Positions 27,810 through 35,766 of a stretch of 64,000 nucleotides of DNA are shown one piece after another. The DNA lies in contig NZ_JACGWS010000001.1 of assembly GCF_014397005.1 (NCBI RefSeq), forward strand, positions 62,001 to 126,000, written 5' to 3'. The stretch comes from Kordia aestuariivivens. GTDB lineage: Bacteria; Bacteroidota; Bacteroidia; Flavobacteriales; Flavobacteriaceae. The notes under the pieces were generated by a model. That model did not search any database, was not told the origin of the DNA, and saw nothing but the letters and a program-made list of their open reading frames with translations. Position 1 is the first letter of the stretch; every line of letters starts with the position of its first letter. A program made the position numbers and the translations under genes.

Positions 27810-27849
27810 CAATAACATCAATCAATATCATAATTTAAGAACAAAAAAA

Positions 27850-29019
27850 ATGAAAAAAGTTTTATTAATCCTATTACTAATCGTGTTTATCTTAGGAGCA
27901 TTTGGAGCTGCATCATACTTCATCAATTCTAACAAGAAAAGTATAGAAACGTTTGAAACGGCAACACCTTTTAAATCAACCATTATTACCAAAACGGTCG
28001 CAGCCGGAACGGTTATTCCTGAGGATGAAGTTGAAATAAAGCCTCAAATTTCTGGAATTATTGAAAAAATATTTGTGGAAGAAGGTGATAAAATCAAAAC
28101 GGGAGATTTAATCGCACGCATCAAAGTAGTGCCAAACGAACAATCACTAAACAGCGCAAAAAACAGAATCAAAAATTCGCGAATTGTGGTAAACAATGCA
28201 AAAATTGCTTATGACAGAAACAAAACGCTTTTTGATAAAGGTATTATTTCAAGTCAAGAATTTGAAAGAGCAGAGCTTTCATACAGTCAGTCAAAGCAAG
28301 AACTTAGTAATGCACAAAGTGATTTGCAAATCATCAAAAAAGGATCTGTTGGAGGTTCATCTGCAAACACAAACATTAGAGCAACAGTTTCAGGAACTAT
28401 CTTAATGATTCCTGTAAAAGAAGGAGATCAAGTAATTGAAAGTAACACCTTTAATGCAGGAACAAGTATTGCAACGATTGCTGACTTAGGAAAAATGATT
28501 TTCGAAGGAAAAGTAGATGAAGCCGAGGTTGGAAAACTAAAGCCAAACTCAGAATTAACCGTGAGTTTAGGAGCTATTGAGGGTAAAGAATTTGCAGCGA
28601 AGCTTACATTTGTAGCGCCAAAAGGTGTAGAAGAAAGTGGAGCCGTACAATTTAAAATTAAAGCAGACGTTGCTTTAGATGATGACTATTTCATCAGAGC
28701 TGGATATAGTGCAAATGCTTCCATTGAATTAGAGAAAAAAGAAGATATTCTAGTGATTGACGAAGCTTTATTACGATTTGATGCTAAAAATGAAGACAAG
28801 CCTTATGTGGAAATAGAAACAGGAGATCAAAAATTTGAAAAGAAATTTATTGAGTTAGGAATCTCTGATGGGAAAAACATAGAAGTTCTTTCTGGTTTAA
28901 AAGAAGAAGATAAAATCAAAATTTGGAACATAAAGGCAGCAAAGAAAGACGAAGAGGGAAAATCTGATAGTGAAAACGAAGACGGAGAAAGCGAAGATGA
29001 AGATGAAACAAACGACTAA
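27850..29019 (+). CDS. Efflux periplasmic adaptor (MacA/HlyD type)
   Basis: 389-aa membrane-fusion protein. An N-terminal signal-anchor (VLLILLLIVFILGAFGAASYF) is followed by a biotinyl-lipoyl half (AAGTVIPEDEVEIKPQISG), an alpha-helical hairpin coiled coil at about residues 100-165, the second lipoyl half (RATVSGTILMIPVKEGDQV), a beta-barrel domain, and a very acidic Ser/Glu/Asp tail from about residue 365. It links the MacB-type permeases to TolC. The acidic tail is longer than usual and is probably unstructured. Confidence 0.93.
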   Translation: MKKVLLILLLIVFILGAFGAASYFINSNKKSIETFETATPFKSTIITKTVAAGTVIPEDEVEIKPQISGIIEKIFVEEGDKIKTGDLIARIKVVPNEQSLNSAKNRIKNSRIVVNNAKIAYDRNKTLFDKGIISSQEFERAELSYSQSKQELSNAQSDLQIIKKGSVGGSSANTNIRATVSGTILMIPVKEGDQVIESNTFNAGTSIATIADLGKMIFEGKVDEAEVGKLKPNSELTVSLGAIEGKEFAAKLTFVAPKGVEESGAVQFKIKADVALDDDYFIRAGYSANASIELEKKEDILVIDEALLRFDAKNEDKPYVEIETGDQKFEKKFIELGISDGKNIEVLSGLKEEDKIKIWNIKAAKKDEEGKSDSENEDGESEDEDETND

Positions 29020-29045
29020 TTGCTAAAAAAATATAACCAATACAT

Positions 29046-30377
29046 ATGAAAAAAGTTTTTATATACATCGTGCTCATCGCAGGAACAATTGCTACGGTAA
29101 ATGCCCAGAAAAGCTGGACATTAAAAGAATGTGTTGACCATGCATTAGAAAATAATATCGCTATCAAACAATCACAGTTAGATAGAAAAAATACAGAAAT
29201 AAGTAAAAGTGACGCCATCGGTAACTTTTTACCAACTGCAAATGCATCATTTTCGCATTCTTGGAGTATTGGTTTGGGTCAAAACCCGTTAACAGGACAA
29301 ATTGTAACGGCAACGCAGAAGAATACAAGTGGATCACTGAATATTGGAGTTGATATCTATAATGGATTGCAAAATGTAAACAGATTGCACAGAGCAAATT
29401 TGGCAATTTTGGCAAACCAATATCAGTTAGATGATATCAAAGACAATACATCACTACAAGTAGTACAAAGCTTTTTACAAATTTTGTTTAATAAAGAATC
29501 ATTAAAAGTATTACAAACACAATATGCAGTAACCATTGCAGAGCTAAAACGTACCAACGAATTAGTAAAAGAAGGTGTGGTGCCAAAAGGAGATGCATTA
29601 GAAATAGAAGCGAATGCAGCAACACAAGAACAACAAATTGTAAATGCTGAAAATGCATTGCGTTTCTCTAAAATATCTTTGGCACAATTACTATTAATCA
29701 ATGATTATGAAAACTTTGATGTAGCAGAAGGTGATTACATGATTCCGGCTACGACAATTATGAACAATACGCCAAGACAAATATTTGAAAAATCGTTGGA
29801 AGTGCGTAACAATGTAAAAATATCAGAATCAAATATTGAATTGGCTGAATACGATTTAAAAATTGCTAAAGGTGCAAGATTGCCAAGTCTTTCAGCATTC
29901 TACGGATTCAGTACAAATTACTTTGACAGTGAATTGTTCCCAACAACTCCATTTAACATACAAATTTCTGATAACAAAAGCCATGCATTTGGTTTACGTT
30001 TAAACATTCCTATCTTAAATGGTTTTAGTGCGCGTAACAATGTTCGTCGTAATGAAATTGCTATTGAAAGAGCAAAATTAAATTTGGATCAAGTAAAAAT
30101 TGACTTAGAGGCAACTGTTAACCAAGCATACAACGATACAAAAGGAGCGTTAAAAGCGTATGAAGCTGCTGAAAAAACATTAGTATCTCGAAAAGAAGCA
30201 CACAAATATTCAACAGAACGTTTCAATGAAGGTATGATGAATTCATTTGATTTTAGTCAATCAAAACAACGATTGGAAAGCGCTGAATCAGATGTGGTTC
30301 GTACAAAATTTGATTACATCTTTAGATTAAAAATACTAGAATTCTATTTTGGACTTCCACTTACGGATCTAAAATAA
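29046..30377 (+). CDS. TolC family outer-membrane efflux channel
   Basis: 443-aa TolC-like protein with a signal peptide (VLIAGTIATVNAQ), the hallmark WTLKECVDHALENN start and two repeated OEP domains rich in long coiled-coil helices. The second contains LGLRLNIP-type sequence (FGLRLNIPILNGFS) at the beta-barrel. It completes the tripartite exporter. A terminator follows 19 bases after the stop. Confidence 0.94.
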   Translation: MKKVFIYIVLIAGTIATVNAQKSWTLKECVDHALENNIAIKQSQLDRKNTEISKSDAIGNFLPTANASFSHSWSIGLGQNPLTGQIVTATQKNTSGSLNIGVDIYNGLQNVNRLHRANLAILANQYQLDDIKDNTSLQVVQSFLQILFNKESLKVLQTQYAVTIAELKRTNELVKEGVVPKGDALEIEANAATQEQQIVNAENALRFSKISLAQLLLINDYENFDVAEGDYMIPATTIMNNTPRQIFEKSLEVRNNVKISESNIELAEYDLKIAKGARLPSLSAFYGFSTNYFDSELFPTTPFNIQISDNKSHAFGLRLNIPILNGFSARNNVRRNEIAIERAKLNLDQVKIDLEATVNQAYNDTKGALKAYEAAEKTLVSRKEAHKYSTERFNEGMMNSFDFSQSKQRLESAESDVVRTKFDYIFRLKILEFYFGLPLTDLK

Positions 30378-30395
30378 AAAATACACATAACACAC

Positions 30396-30440
30396 AAAAA
30401 AGCATTAATCCTTTCCAAAAGGTTGATGCTTTTTTACTTT
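30396..30440 (+). terminator. Terminator after the efflux operon
   Basis: Imperfect long hairpin AAAAAGCATTAATCCTTT / AAAGGTTGATGCTTTTT (one bulge and G-T pairs) followed by T-rich sequence to 30440. The repeat element begins right after it. Confidence 0.8.
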
Positions 30441-30441
30441 T

Positions 30442-30522
30442 AATGAAACTCAATTTGAAGAAGTCTGGAAGACGCACTTCAAACTGTAAGTTGAATTAAT
30501 CCTGATGAAAATCAGGATCTCA
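30442..30522 (+). repeat. 81-bp intergenic element, copy A
   Basis: Copy A of a three-copy family (B at 35497, C at 55568). It contains stem TTTGAAG / CTTCAAA (30454-30460 with 30477-30483), inner stem GTCT / AGAC (30463-30466 with 30470-30473), a conserved single-stranded TAAGTTGAATTAATCC, and hairpin ATCCTGAT-GAAA-ATCAGGAT (30499-30518) with a GNRA-type loop. It immediately follows the TolC terminator, in the sense direction. Confidence 0.75.
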
Positions 30523-30588
30523 CTTCTAACATTTTTAAGAAGTCTAATTGATTAATCTAAATTCAAAAAATATTTTTCAGTTCAGAAC

Positions 30589-30619
30589 TTGTCCTAAGGT
30601 ATAATACCTTTTACTTTTG
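30589..30619 (+). promoter_or_regulatory. Bacteroidota-type promoter for tsaB
   Basis: TTG (30589-30591), a 20-base spacer and TACTTTTG (30612-30619), 24 bases before the tsaB ATG. Full consensus match. Confidence 0.65.
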
Positions 30620-30642
30620 CAAAAAAAAATAGTTGAAATCAA

Positions 30643-31320
30643 ATGGCAATACGATTGTACATAGAAACAGCAACGACCAACTGTTCGGTTTGTTTAGCAG
30701 ATGATGATGAAATCTTATATTTCAAGGAAGAAAATGACAAAAACTATTCACATGCTGAAAAATTGCACGTATTCATCAAAGAAGCGTATGAGACAGCTCA
30801 AATAAAACCAGCAGCTGTATCTGCCATAATTGTTGGAAAAGGTCCAGGGTCATACACCGGATTGCGTATTGGTGTCTCTACGGCAAAAGGATTGTGTTTT
30901 GCTTCTGACATTGCACTCGTTGCTATTGAAAGTTTAGAGATCTTAGCGCGTTCAATTAACGTTAACGATGGAATTATCCTTTCATTACTAGATGCACGCC
31001 GTATGGAAGTCTATTCGGCTGTATTTAACTCAAATCATGAGCAAATCAGAGAAACCAAAGCAGAAATTATCACTGAAGATTCATTTTCAGACTATTTAGC
31101 AAAAGGAAAAGTACACTTCATAGGAAACGGAGCAGAAAAATGCAAAGGTGTCATTACACATGAAAATGCTGTTTTTTATGATGAAATTTACTTTCCATCT
31201 ACCAAACACATGATCGCTATCGGAATGGACAAGCACAAAAAAAACGACACCGAAGATGTCGCTTATTTTGAACCATATTATTTAAAAGATTTTGTGGTGA
31301 CAAAACCCAAAAAAAAATAA
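30643..31320 (+). CDS. tsaB: tRNA t6A biosynthesis protein TsaB
   Basis: Scaffold partner of TsaD in the complex that makes N6-threonylcarbamoyladenosine at position 37 of ANN-decoding tRNAs. The 225-aa protein has the ASKHA-fold start YIETATTNCSVCL, the family segment GKGPGSYTGLRIGVSTAKGL near residue 67 and DARRMEVYSAVF near 130. Length is typical. A perfect octamer array begins two bases after its stop codon. Confidence 0.95.
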   Translation: MAIRLYIETATTNCSVCLADDDEILYFKEENDKNYSHAEKLHVFIKEAYETAQIKPAAVSAIIVGKGPGSYTGLRIGVSTAKGLCFASDIALVAIESLEILARSINVNDGIILSLLDARRMEVYSAVFNSNHEQIRETKAEIITEDSFSDYLAKGKVHFIGNGAEKCKGVITHENAVFYDEIYFPSTKHMIAIGMDKHKKNDTEDVAYFEPYYLKDFVVTKPKKK

Positions 31321-31322
31321 TT

Positions 31323-31426
31323 TTGTCTAATTGTCTAATTGTCTAATTGTCTAATTGTCTAATTGTCTAATTGTCTAATTGTCTAATTGTCTAATTGTCT
31401 AATTGTCTAATTGTCTAATTGTCTAA
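31323..31426. repeat. 13 perfect tandem copies of TTGTCTAA
   Basis: The region is exactly 104 bases of an uninterrupted 8-bp unit, filling the space between the convergent stops of tsaB and the MscS gene. The MscS stop codon (31423-31425) lies inside the last unit. Being non-coding, copy-number change would only alter the MscS stop context, not a frame. On the minus strand the unit reads TTAGACAA. Confidence 0.98.
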
Positions 31427-32262
31427 CCTTTTCTCTGTATTTCAACACTATGTGGATAAGGAATTTCAATTCCAGCTGCATCTAAAGCAACTTTAGCATT
31501 CTCTAAAGTCTCAAAATACACATCCCAATAATCTGCTGTGGTCGACCATGGACGTACCGCAAAATTCACAGAACTATCGGCTAATTCTGAAACATTTATA
31601 GTTGGAGCAGGATCTTTTAAAACCTTTGGATTTGCCGTTAATACCTTCATTAATACTTCCTTAGTTTTTTTAATATCTGCATCATACGAAACACCAATTA
31701 CGTGATCTACTCTCAACTTTCCTTCTGCTGAGTAATTGAGGATATTCCCATTAGATAATGATCCGTTTGGTATAATTGCTAGTTTATTTTCAAGAGTATT
31801 TAACTGTGTAGTAAAAATTTGAATTTCTTTCACAACACCAGTGACACCTTGCGCTTCAATAAGGTCTCCAATTTTAAATGGTTTGAAAATCATAATCAAT
31901 ACACCACCAGCAAAGTTTGATAGCGAACCTTGTAACGCCAATCCAATTGCTAAACCAGCAGCACCAATAATAGCTGCAAAAGAAGTCGTTTCAACACCTA
32001 ATTTGGAAGCGACAACTACAAATAATAAAATCTTAAGAATCCAGCCGAGTAAATTGCCCAAAAATTTCTGTAAAGTAGCATCAATTCCACGTTTCTTCAT
32101 CAATCGTCTTGCCAATTTGACAAACATATTTATCACGAATAAACCAACAATTAAAATGATCAATGCGGCAACAATTTTTGGTGCGTAATCAAAGGCAACT
32201 TCTTTAAATTGTGTGAGCCAATCTTTTTCTGGAGTGACTATTTTCGTAGCAGTATCTTGCAT
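31423..32262 (-). CDS. Small-conductance mechanosensitive channel (MscS family)
   Basis: 279-aa inner-membrane channel that opens on membrane tension to relieve hypo-osmotic shock. Three hydrophobic segments (IVAALIILIVGLFVINMF, ILKILLFVVVASKLG, and the pore-lining helix FAAIIGAAGLAIGLALQGSLSNFAGG) precede the MscS beta domain (PFKIGDLIEAQGVTGVV) and a C-terminal alpha/beta domain. TM3 has the Ala/Gly pattern of MscS. The stop codon is within the octamer array. Confidence 0.95.
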   Translation of the reverse strand: MQDTATKIVTPEKDWLTQFKEVAFDYAPKIVAALIILIVGLFVINMFVKLARRLMKKRGIDATLQKFLGNLLGWILKILLFVVVASKLGVETTSFAAIIGAAGLAIGLALQGSLSNFAGGVLIMIFKPFKIGDLIEAQGVTGVVKEIQIFTTQLNTLENKLAIIPNGSLSNGNILNYSAEGKLRVDHVIGVSYDADIKKTKEVLMKVLTANPKVLKDPAPTINVSELADSSVNFAVRPWSTTADYWDVYFETLENAKVALDAAGIEIPYPHSVEIQRKG

Positions 32263-32352
32263 AATTTTTTATAATTTTAATTTTGAGCAAAAATAGTGAA
32301 TCAAATAGTTTTGAGTTACGGGGAAAATAAGAAAATGTATAGATTCTGTGAA

Positions 32353-32721
32353 CTACATATAAAATCGATTAATCAACAACACGGCAAGCGCAATAAATGC
32401 GGGTGTTCCTTGAACGATTAAAATGCGTTTGCTTTTTGTTGAATATGCACCGTAAAGCGCCGCAACACATACACAGATGATAAAAAATAAACTCACAGAA
32501 ACATCTTTGGTGTATAATGACCAAAATAAACCTGCGGCTAAAAATCCGTTATACAATCCTTGATTGGCAGCTAAAGTTTTAGTTTCTTCAGCAAATGTTT
32601 TCGATTTCAACCCGAAGGTTTTCATACCTTTTGGCGTGGTCCATAAAAATATTTCAATATATAAAATGTATATGTGTTCTATCGCGACAAGCGCAATAAG
32701 GATGGTTTGTAGAGTTTTCAT
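32353..32721 (-). CDS. DUF1304 membrane protein
   Basis: 122-aa integral membrane protein of the DUF1304 family with four hydrophobic segments and the family motifs AIEHIYILYIEIFLW and NQGLYNGFLAAGL. Function is unknown for the family. It stands alone between the MscS channel and dodecin, on the same strand as both. Confidence 0.9.
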   Translation of the reverse strand: MKTLQTILIALVAIEHIYILYIEIFLWTTPKGMKTFGLKSKTFAEETKTLAANQGLYNGFLAAGLFWSLYTKDVSVSLFFIICVCVAALYGAYSTKSKRILIVQGTPAFIALAVLLINRFYM

Positions 32722-32752
32722 AAGTTGAAGGTATGGAAAATCTGTGAGTATA

Positions 32753-32785
32753 AAAAAAGCGTTATCAATTTTGACAACGCTTTTC
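32753..32785 (-). terminator. Terminator after dodecin
   Basis: Read on the minus strand, stem AAAAGCGTT / AACGCTTTT with inner TCAA/TTGA pairing (32755-32763 with 32776-32784), followed by a T-run. It lies 23 bases past the dodecin stop. Confidence 0.85.
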
Positions 32786-32807
32786 TATATATGATAGGCA
32801 AACTAGT

Positions 32808-33008
32808 TTATTTTACTTCAAAAGTAAGCTTTAAGTTTACGCGGAATTCTACTACTGCATCACCATTAACGATAGCGCTTTGTTCTTGCACATACACAGA
32901 TTTAATGTTTTTTACAGACTTAGAAGCCTGTTTTACAGCTCTAGCTGTTGCATCTTCCCAACTTTTCTTCGAATTTGAAAGTACTTCAATTACTTTTAAT
33001 ACTGCCAT
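32808..33008 (-). CDS. Dodecin flavin-binding protein
   Basis: 66-aa protein that assembles as a hollow dodecamer and stores flavin in the cytoplasm. The sequence fits the one-helix, three-strand fold: VLKVIEVLSNSKKSWEDATA, KSVKNIKSVYVQEQSAIV and FRVNLKLTFEVK. The flavin-stacking Trp is present in SWEDA, as is the Gln in VQEQ. Length is exact for the family. Confidence 0.95.
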   Translation of the reverse strand: MAVLKVIEVLSNSKKSWEDATARAVKQASKSVKNIKSVYVQEQSAIVNGDAVVEFRVNLKLTFEVK

Positions 33009-33088
33009 AATATTAGGTGTTTTTAAAGGTTAAATTATAAATTAGACCTTCAAATTACGGTAATTCTTTCAATTATGAAAACTTGTGC

Positions 33089-33994
33089 TTAACCATTTAT
33101 AGCAACGACTTCGTTTACTTTGCCTTCCAGTAAATTCTTTAATGTATTTTCAATTCCACTTTTCAATGTCATTGTTGAAGATGGGCAACCGCTACAAGCG
33201 CCTTGTAGTACTACTTTTACTACTTTAGAAACTGGATCGTACGAATCAAACATAATATTTCCACCGTCACTTGCCACAGCTGGTTTGATGTATTCTTCTA
33301 AAATATTTATAATTTCTTTTGAAATATCGTCCAATGCCTCGAAGCTTTCATCAGAAAGTTGAACTTTCTCTTTTTGTGCTACTGGAATATCTTGTGAGAT
33401 AATTTCTTTTCCTTCATGAACATAATTGCGAATAAATTCACGAATTTCCATCGTAATGTCATTCCATTCTACCATATCGTACTTTGTGATAGAAATATAA
33501 TTTTTATCTAAAAAGATTTCTTTTATAAATGGAAAATGAAATAAAGCTTGCGCTAATGGTGCATATTTTGTTTCATCTATATTTTTAAATTCAAAAATAC
33601 GGTCTACAATTTTCTTATTAGAAACAAATTTCATCACCGTTGGATTTGGTGTGCTTTCAGCATAAATCGTAACCAGAACTGTCTTTTTTGGTGTTGCCGA
33701 TTCGGTAATGATTTCCTTTCCTTCGCTAATATACGTCTGAATTTGTTCGGCTACTTCATCTTGCACAGCTTCCCACTCAATAATATTGTAACGCTCAATA
33801 GCAATGAAATTTCCAGAAATAAAGATGGTTTTTACAAATGGAAGGTAAAATAATTGCTGTGCTAAAGGCGAATCTTTAGCATCATCAATATTCTTAAATT
33901 CATAACTATTATGTCGTGTAAGAAACGAACTTGCTTCAAACTTTATAATTGCTGGATTGCTTGTTTTTTCTATATGTATCGTAATACCATTCAT
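33089..33994 (-). CDS. Nfu-type Fe-S scaffold with duplicated N domain
   Basis: 301-aa iron-sulfur cluster carrier. The C-terminal NifU-like domain (about residues 215-300) contains the cluster-binding GACSGCPSS motif. The N-terminal region has two tandem copies of the Nfu N domain: residues about 1-97 (EKTSNPAIIKFE, NIDDAKDSPLAQQLF, EGKEIITES) and about 107-200 (ESTPNPTVMKFV, NIDETKYAPLAQALF, EGKEIISQD). Classical Nfu proteins have one such domain. The duplicated layout is intact and probably functional. Monocistronic on the minus strand. Confidence 0.93.
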   Translation of the reverse strand: MNGITIHIEKTSNPAIIKFEASSFLTRHNSYEFKNIDDAKDSPLAQQLFYLPFVKTIFISGNFIAIERYNIIEWEAVQDEVAEQIQTYISEGKEIITESATPKKTVLVTIYAESTPNPTVMKFVSNKKIVDRIFEFKNIDETKYAPLAQALFHFPFIKEIFLDKNYISITKYDMVEWNDITMEIREFIRNYVHEGKEIISQDIPVAQKEKVQLSDESFEALDDISKEIINILEEYIKPAVASDGGNIMFDSYDPVSKVVKVVLQGACSGCPSSTMTLKSGIENTLKNLLEGKVNEVVAING

Positions 33995-34225
33995 GGCGTT
34001 AATTTTTTACAAAAGTAACCATTATCGTTGTATTCTATAAATGCTATCGTGTAAATTATTACATTGCTGAGGTCGCTTTGTGTTATTTTTATTTTTTGTG
34101 TTAAAATAATTAAGAAATAATTACGTTTTTAATAAATTGGCATCTTTAAAATAGTTGCAATTCAAGCTTGTTTTGTTAAAATAAGAACCTTGTGGCTAAC
34201 ATTGCGTAATAAATTGAGATAAGAA

Positions 34226-34256
34226 TTACATACTTATCAAATAATTTATATATTTG
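34226..34256 (+). promoter_or_regulatory. Probable promoter for porP
   Basis: TTA (34226-34228, one mismatch from TTG), a 20-base spacer and TATATTTG (34249-34256). It implies a 5' leader of about 165 bases. Confidence 0.4.
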
Positions 34257-34375
34257 ACCAAATGTGTAACATTTTACAATGTAAAAACACCTAATTGCAG
34301 GAGTATTGCATATAACTAACTGAAACACAATATTTAAAAGGCCTCGTTATCAAATAATAAGTAGCATTGAGTGTT

Positions 34376-34405
34376 CAATACAATGAATATTTGTATTGTT
34401 CATTT
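34376..34405 (+). promoter_or_regulatory. Leader hairpin followed by T-run before porP
   Basis: Stem CAATACAA / TTGTATTG (34376-34383 with 34391-34398), a seven-base loop, then TTCATTTTTT. The layout resembles a weak attenuator just upstream of the start codon. The stem is AT-rich, so stability is modest. Confidence 0.35.
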
Positions 34406-34428
34406 TTTACACAAAAAGATAAACACTA

Positions 34429-35436
34429 ATGAATTTTAAAAAATACTTAGCTATTGTTGCCATCGCATTTGGAGTACAATGTTCTTTTTCGCAAGATGGA
34501 CTTCCTGTCTATGTAGACTATCTTTCAGACAATTTATACCTAATCCATCCTTCAATGGCTGGCGCTTCTACTTCATCTAAACTTAGATTGACAGCAAGAC
34601 AACAATGGTTTGACGTTGATGATGCACCGTCTTTACAAACACTAAGTTTCAATACGAGAGTTGGAGATAAAGTAGGATTTGGGGCTATTGTTTACAATGA
34701 TGCAAATGGTAACTTCTCACAGCAAGGAGCGTATTTAACGTTTGCATATCATTTATTGCTTTCAAGAAACAGAGTAGATTTAAATCAACTATCTTTTGGA
34801 ATCAGTACAGGGTTTACGCAAGGAACATTAGATGAAACAGGTTTTGATATCATAAACAATCCCGATCCAATAATTGGAGGAACACAAGCAAATGCTACAT
34901 ATTTCAATGTAGACTTTGGTGCGTCGTACTACTTTTTAGATTTTTATGCGCATTTAACCATCAAAAATGCATTGCCAACAAAAAGAGATTTATTCTCTCA
35001 AGAATTTGAATCAAAAAATCAACGTCGTTATTTAGCATCTGCCGGATATGTTTTCGGAGGTTACGGTAGCGATTGGAAATATGAGCCTTCTTTTATGTTT
35101 CAATACACAGATGAAACGCAAGAATCTTCTATTGATGCAAATATTAAAGTATATAGAAGTATGGATTTCGGAACCGTTTGGGGAGGATTATCATACAGAA
35201 GAAGTTTAGACGGAGCAGAATTTGTAAATGGAACACAAGTTGACAACCAGAAATTACAATACATTACGCCATTTGTAGGTGTAAACTATAATAAATTTAT
35301 GTTTGCGTATACGTATTCATACCAGGCAAACTCGTTAGTCTTATCAAATGGTGGTTTTCACCAACTTACCTTAGGATATGACTTTGGAAGCTCAAGAGAG
35401 CCGTACGATTGTAACTGTCCTGCGATTAACAATTAA
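34429..35436 (+). CDS. PorP/SprF family T9SS outer-membrane protein
   Basis: 335-aa outer-membrane beta-barrel of the PorP/SprF family, partners of T9SS that help export or anchor particular cargo. A signal peptide (IVAIAFGVQCSFSQDGLP) leads to the family opening YVDYLSDNLYLIHPSMAGAS, KLRLTARQQWFDVDDAPS and FNTRVGDKVGFGAIVYND, and it ends in DCNCPAINN after a last barrel strand. Members usually sit next to a giant SprB-like adhesin; no such gene is adjacent here, so its cargo is unknown. A terminator and repeat copy B follow. Confidence 0.93.
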   Translation: MNFKKYLAIVAIAFGVQCSFSQDGLPVYVDYLSDNLYLIHPSMAGASTSSKLRLTARQQWFDVDDAPSLQTLSFNTRVGDKVGFGAIVYNDANGNFSQQGAYLTFAYHLLLSRNRVDLNQLSFGISTGFTQGTLDETGFDIINNPDPIIGGTQANATYFNVDFGASYYFLDFYAHLTIKNALPTKRDLFSQEFESKNQRRYLASAGYVFGGYGSDWKYEPSFMFQYTDETQESSIDANIKVYRSMDFGTVWGGLSYRRSLDGAEFVNGTQVDNQKLQYITPFVGVNYNKFMFAYTYSYQANSLVLSNGGFHQLTLGYDFGSSREPYDCNCPAINN

Positions 35437-35460
35437 ACACTACATAAAACAATATATACG

Positions 35461-35493
35461 AAAGGCTTGCAAATTATTGCAAGCCTTTTTCTT
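35461..35493 (+). terminator. Rho-independent terminator after porP
   Basis: Perfect 12-bp stem AAAGGCTTGCAA / TTGCAAGCCTTT (35461-35472 with 35477-35488), a four-base loop and a T-run interrupted by one C. Confidence 0.93.
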
Positions 35494-35496
35494 TTT

Positions 35497-35577
35497 AATG
35501 AAACTCAAGTTTATGAATGTCTTTTTAGACTTCTTAAACTTGTAAGTTAAATTAATCCAGCTGAATAACGAGACCTA
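35497..35577 (+). repeat. 81-bp intergenic element, copy B
   Basis: Shares AATGAAACTCAA, the inner GTCT / AGAC stem (35519-35522 with 35527-35530) and the TAAGTT-AATTAATCC segment with copy A. Its outer stem is different in sequence but still paired: AAGTTTA / TAAACTT (35507-35513 with 35535-35541). The 3' GAAA hairpin of A and C is degenerate here. It directly follows the porP terminator in the sense direction. Confidence 0.65.
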
Positions 35578-35620
35578 AGATTTGATGTAAAATCAATACT
35601 CATTAGTATCCAATTAAAAA

Positions 35621-35645
35621 GAGTTCGATAGTAACTACCGAACTC
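35621..35645 (-). terminator. Terminator hairpin for the VWA gene
   Basis: Stem GAGTTCG / CGAACTC with inner TAGT/ACTA (35621-35645). A run of A on the left gives a T5 tail on the minus strand, and a T7 run is present on the right, so it may work in both directions between convergent porP and the VWA gene. Confidence 0.8.
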
Positions 35646-35693
35646 TCAATTACTTTTTTTAAATAATAGGATAACTATATAACGATTTCAATT

Positions 35694-35766
35694 CAGTCTA
35701 ACGGCAAAGCCGTCTAAGAGATTCCTGCCTAGGCAGGAACGAGTCTAAGAGCGAAGCGATCTAAAT
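35694..35766. repeat. REP-like palindrome cluster with TCTAA joints
   Basis: Three small dyads are joined by GTCTAA/TCTAAG: CGGCAAAGCCG (35702-35712), the perfect 18-bp palindrome TTCCTGCCTAGGCAGGAA (35722-35739) and GAGCGAAGCGATC (about 35750-35762). It lies at the 3' end of the VWA gene. This resembles extragenic palindromes often seen between genes in Flavobacteriia. Confidence 0.7.

Larger units (their letters stand above)
33995..34428. other. Divergent 434-bp intergenic region
   Basis: This AT-rich gap separates the Nfu gene (minus) from PorP (plus). It has no frame with coding character. It contains the PorP promoter candidate at 34226-34256 and a hairpin at 34376-34398 close to the PorP start. 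The long leader between them (about 165 bases) is unexplained. Confidence 0.6.

Noticed and set aside
31323-31426. CRISPR array
   Set aside because: The octamer units are contiguous with no spacers and no cas genes are near.
32725-33033. 102-aa plus-strand frame covering dodecin
   Set aside because: Dodecin on the minus strand is unmistakable and a minus-strand terminator sits inside this frame.
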